DNA from: Gammaproteobacteria bacterium
Lineage (GTDB): Bacteria; Pseudomonadota; Gammaproteobacteria; Pseudomonadales; Pseudohongiellaceae
Direction of reading: 5' to 3'
Length of the DNA: 64,000 nt
Assembly (NCBI GenBank): GCA_002711845.1
Contig: PASF01000008.1
Coordinates: 186,001-250,000 of the forward strand
Made by a program: the position numbers and the translations under genes. Positions 63,947-64,000 of the stretch are shown in pieces; the stretch's first letter is position 1, and every line of letters begins with the position of its first letter. Below the pieces are notes generated by a model. That model was not told where the DNA came from, did not search any database, and saw nothing but the letters and a program-made list of their open reading frames with translations.

Positions 63947-64000
63947 TCAGTCTTTATCGGTCTTTTTAACGGCTTTCTTGGCCGGCTTCTTGGCGGCAGG
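63947..64000 (-). CDS. tig: Trigger factor, C-terminal codons only (cut by window edge)
   Basis: Seventeen codons and a TGA in the frame that precedes clpP. The visible tail is [17 protein letters not shown], a lysine-rich end. Assigned to trigger factor from its position before clpP-clpX-lon; E. coli Tig lacks such a tail, but lysine-rich tails occur in some gammaproteobacteria. The residues alone do not prove it. Confidence 0.6.
   Translation of the reverse strand, partial: PAAKKPAKKAVKKTDKD

Overview
The window is a 64 kb piece of a gammaproteobacterial chromosome, probably from a marine or otherwise salt-exposed species. This is inferred from characteristic gene clusters (ffs-dnaX-ybaB-recR, tig-clpP-clpX-lon-hupB-ppiD, gloB-methyltransferase-rnhA-dnaQ), a full Mrp-type Na+/H+ antiporter operon and cobalamin-dependent MetH. 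I cannot fix the genus from sequence alone.

Layout. 1-9.5 kb, nearly all on the minus strand: 5' part of hrpA, fadD, a VWA protein with its MoxR ATPase, a small membrane protein, a YcgN-type protein, rnd, recR, ybaB and dnaX, then the SRP RNA gene. 9.6-15.4 kb: two overlapping periplasmic PQQ-dependent dehydrogenases and a membrane diguanylate cyclase. 15.5-28.8 kb: a tRNA-Ser(GGA) gene occupied by a compact prophage of about 13.2 kb. 28.8-29.0 kb: a hairpin-rich repeat unit flanked by copies of the tRNA-Ser 3' end. 29.0-31.8 kb: queF, an ABC exporter pair and tRNA-Glu(UUC). 32-49 kb: small proteins, a dimeric dUTPase, nfuA, metH, a DUF2970 protein, a CysI-like sulfite reductase with its DUF934 partner, a YhdH-type reductase, sohB, nudC, dnaQ, rnhA, a methyltransferase, gloB and a MltD-type transglycosylase. 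49-56 kb: a nine-gene Mrp/Mbh-like antiporter operon. 56.7-64 kb: ppiD, hupB, lon, clpX, clpP and the last codons of trigger factor.

The most interesting part is the prophage. It has no tail, portal, terminase or protein-primed polymerase gene. It encodes a tyrosine integrase, a divergent repressor/Cox-like switch, a two-tyrosine HUH rolling-circle replication protein, a short P-loop ATPase of the viral packaging type, a roughly 30 kDa protein that fits a double-jelly-roll major capsid protein, a set of very small single-pass membrane proteins, a likely vertex protein, a beta-helix spike, a muralytic protein and a 3TM holin. This is the gene logic of tailless, membrane-containing icosahedral phages (PM2/Corticoviridae-like, or the FLiP-like relatives), integrated into a tRNA gene. 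Capsid assignment rests on size, gene order and sequence character, not on a search.

The prophage reads as three blocks: lysogeny genes on the minus strand at the left, an early replication operon on the plus strand (start/stop overlaps) ending at a terminator near 22.34 kb, and a late structural/lysis operon ending at a terminator near 28.6 kb. A 29-bp direct repeat (one mismatch) marks attL and attR.
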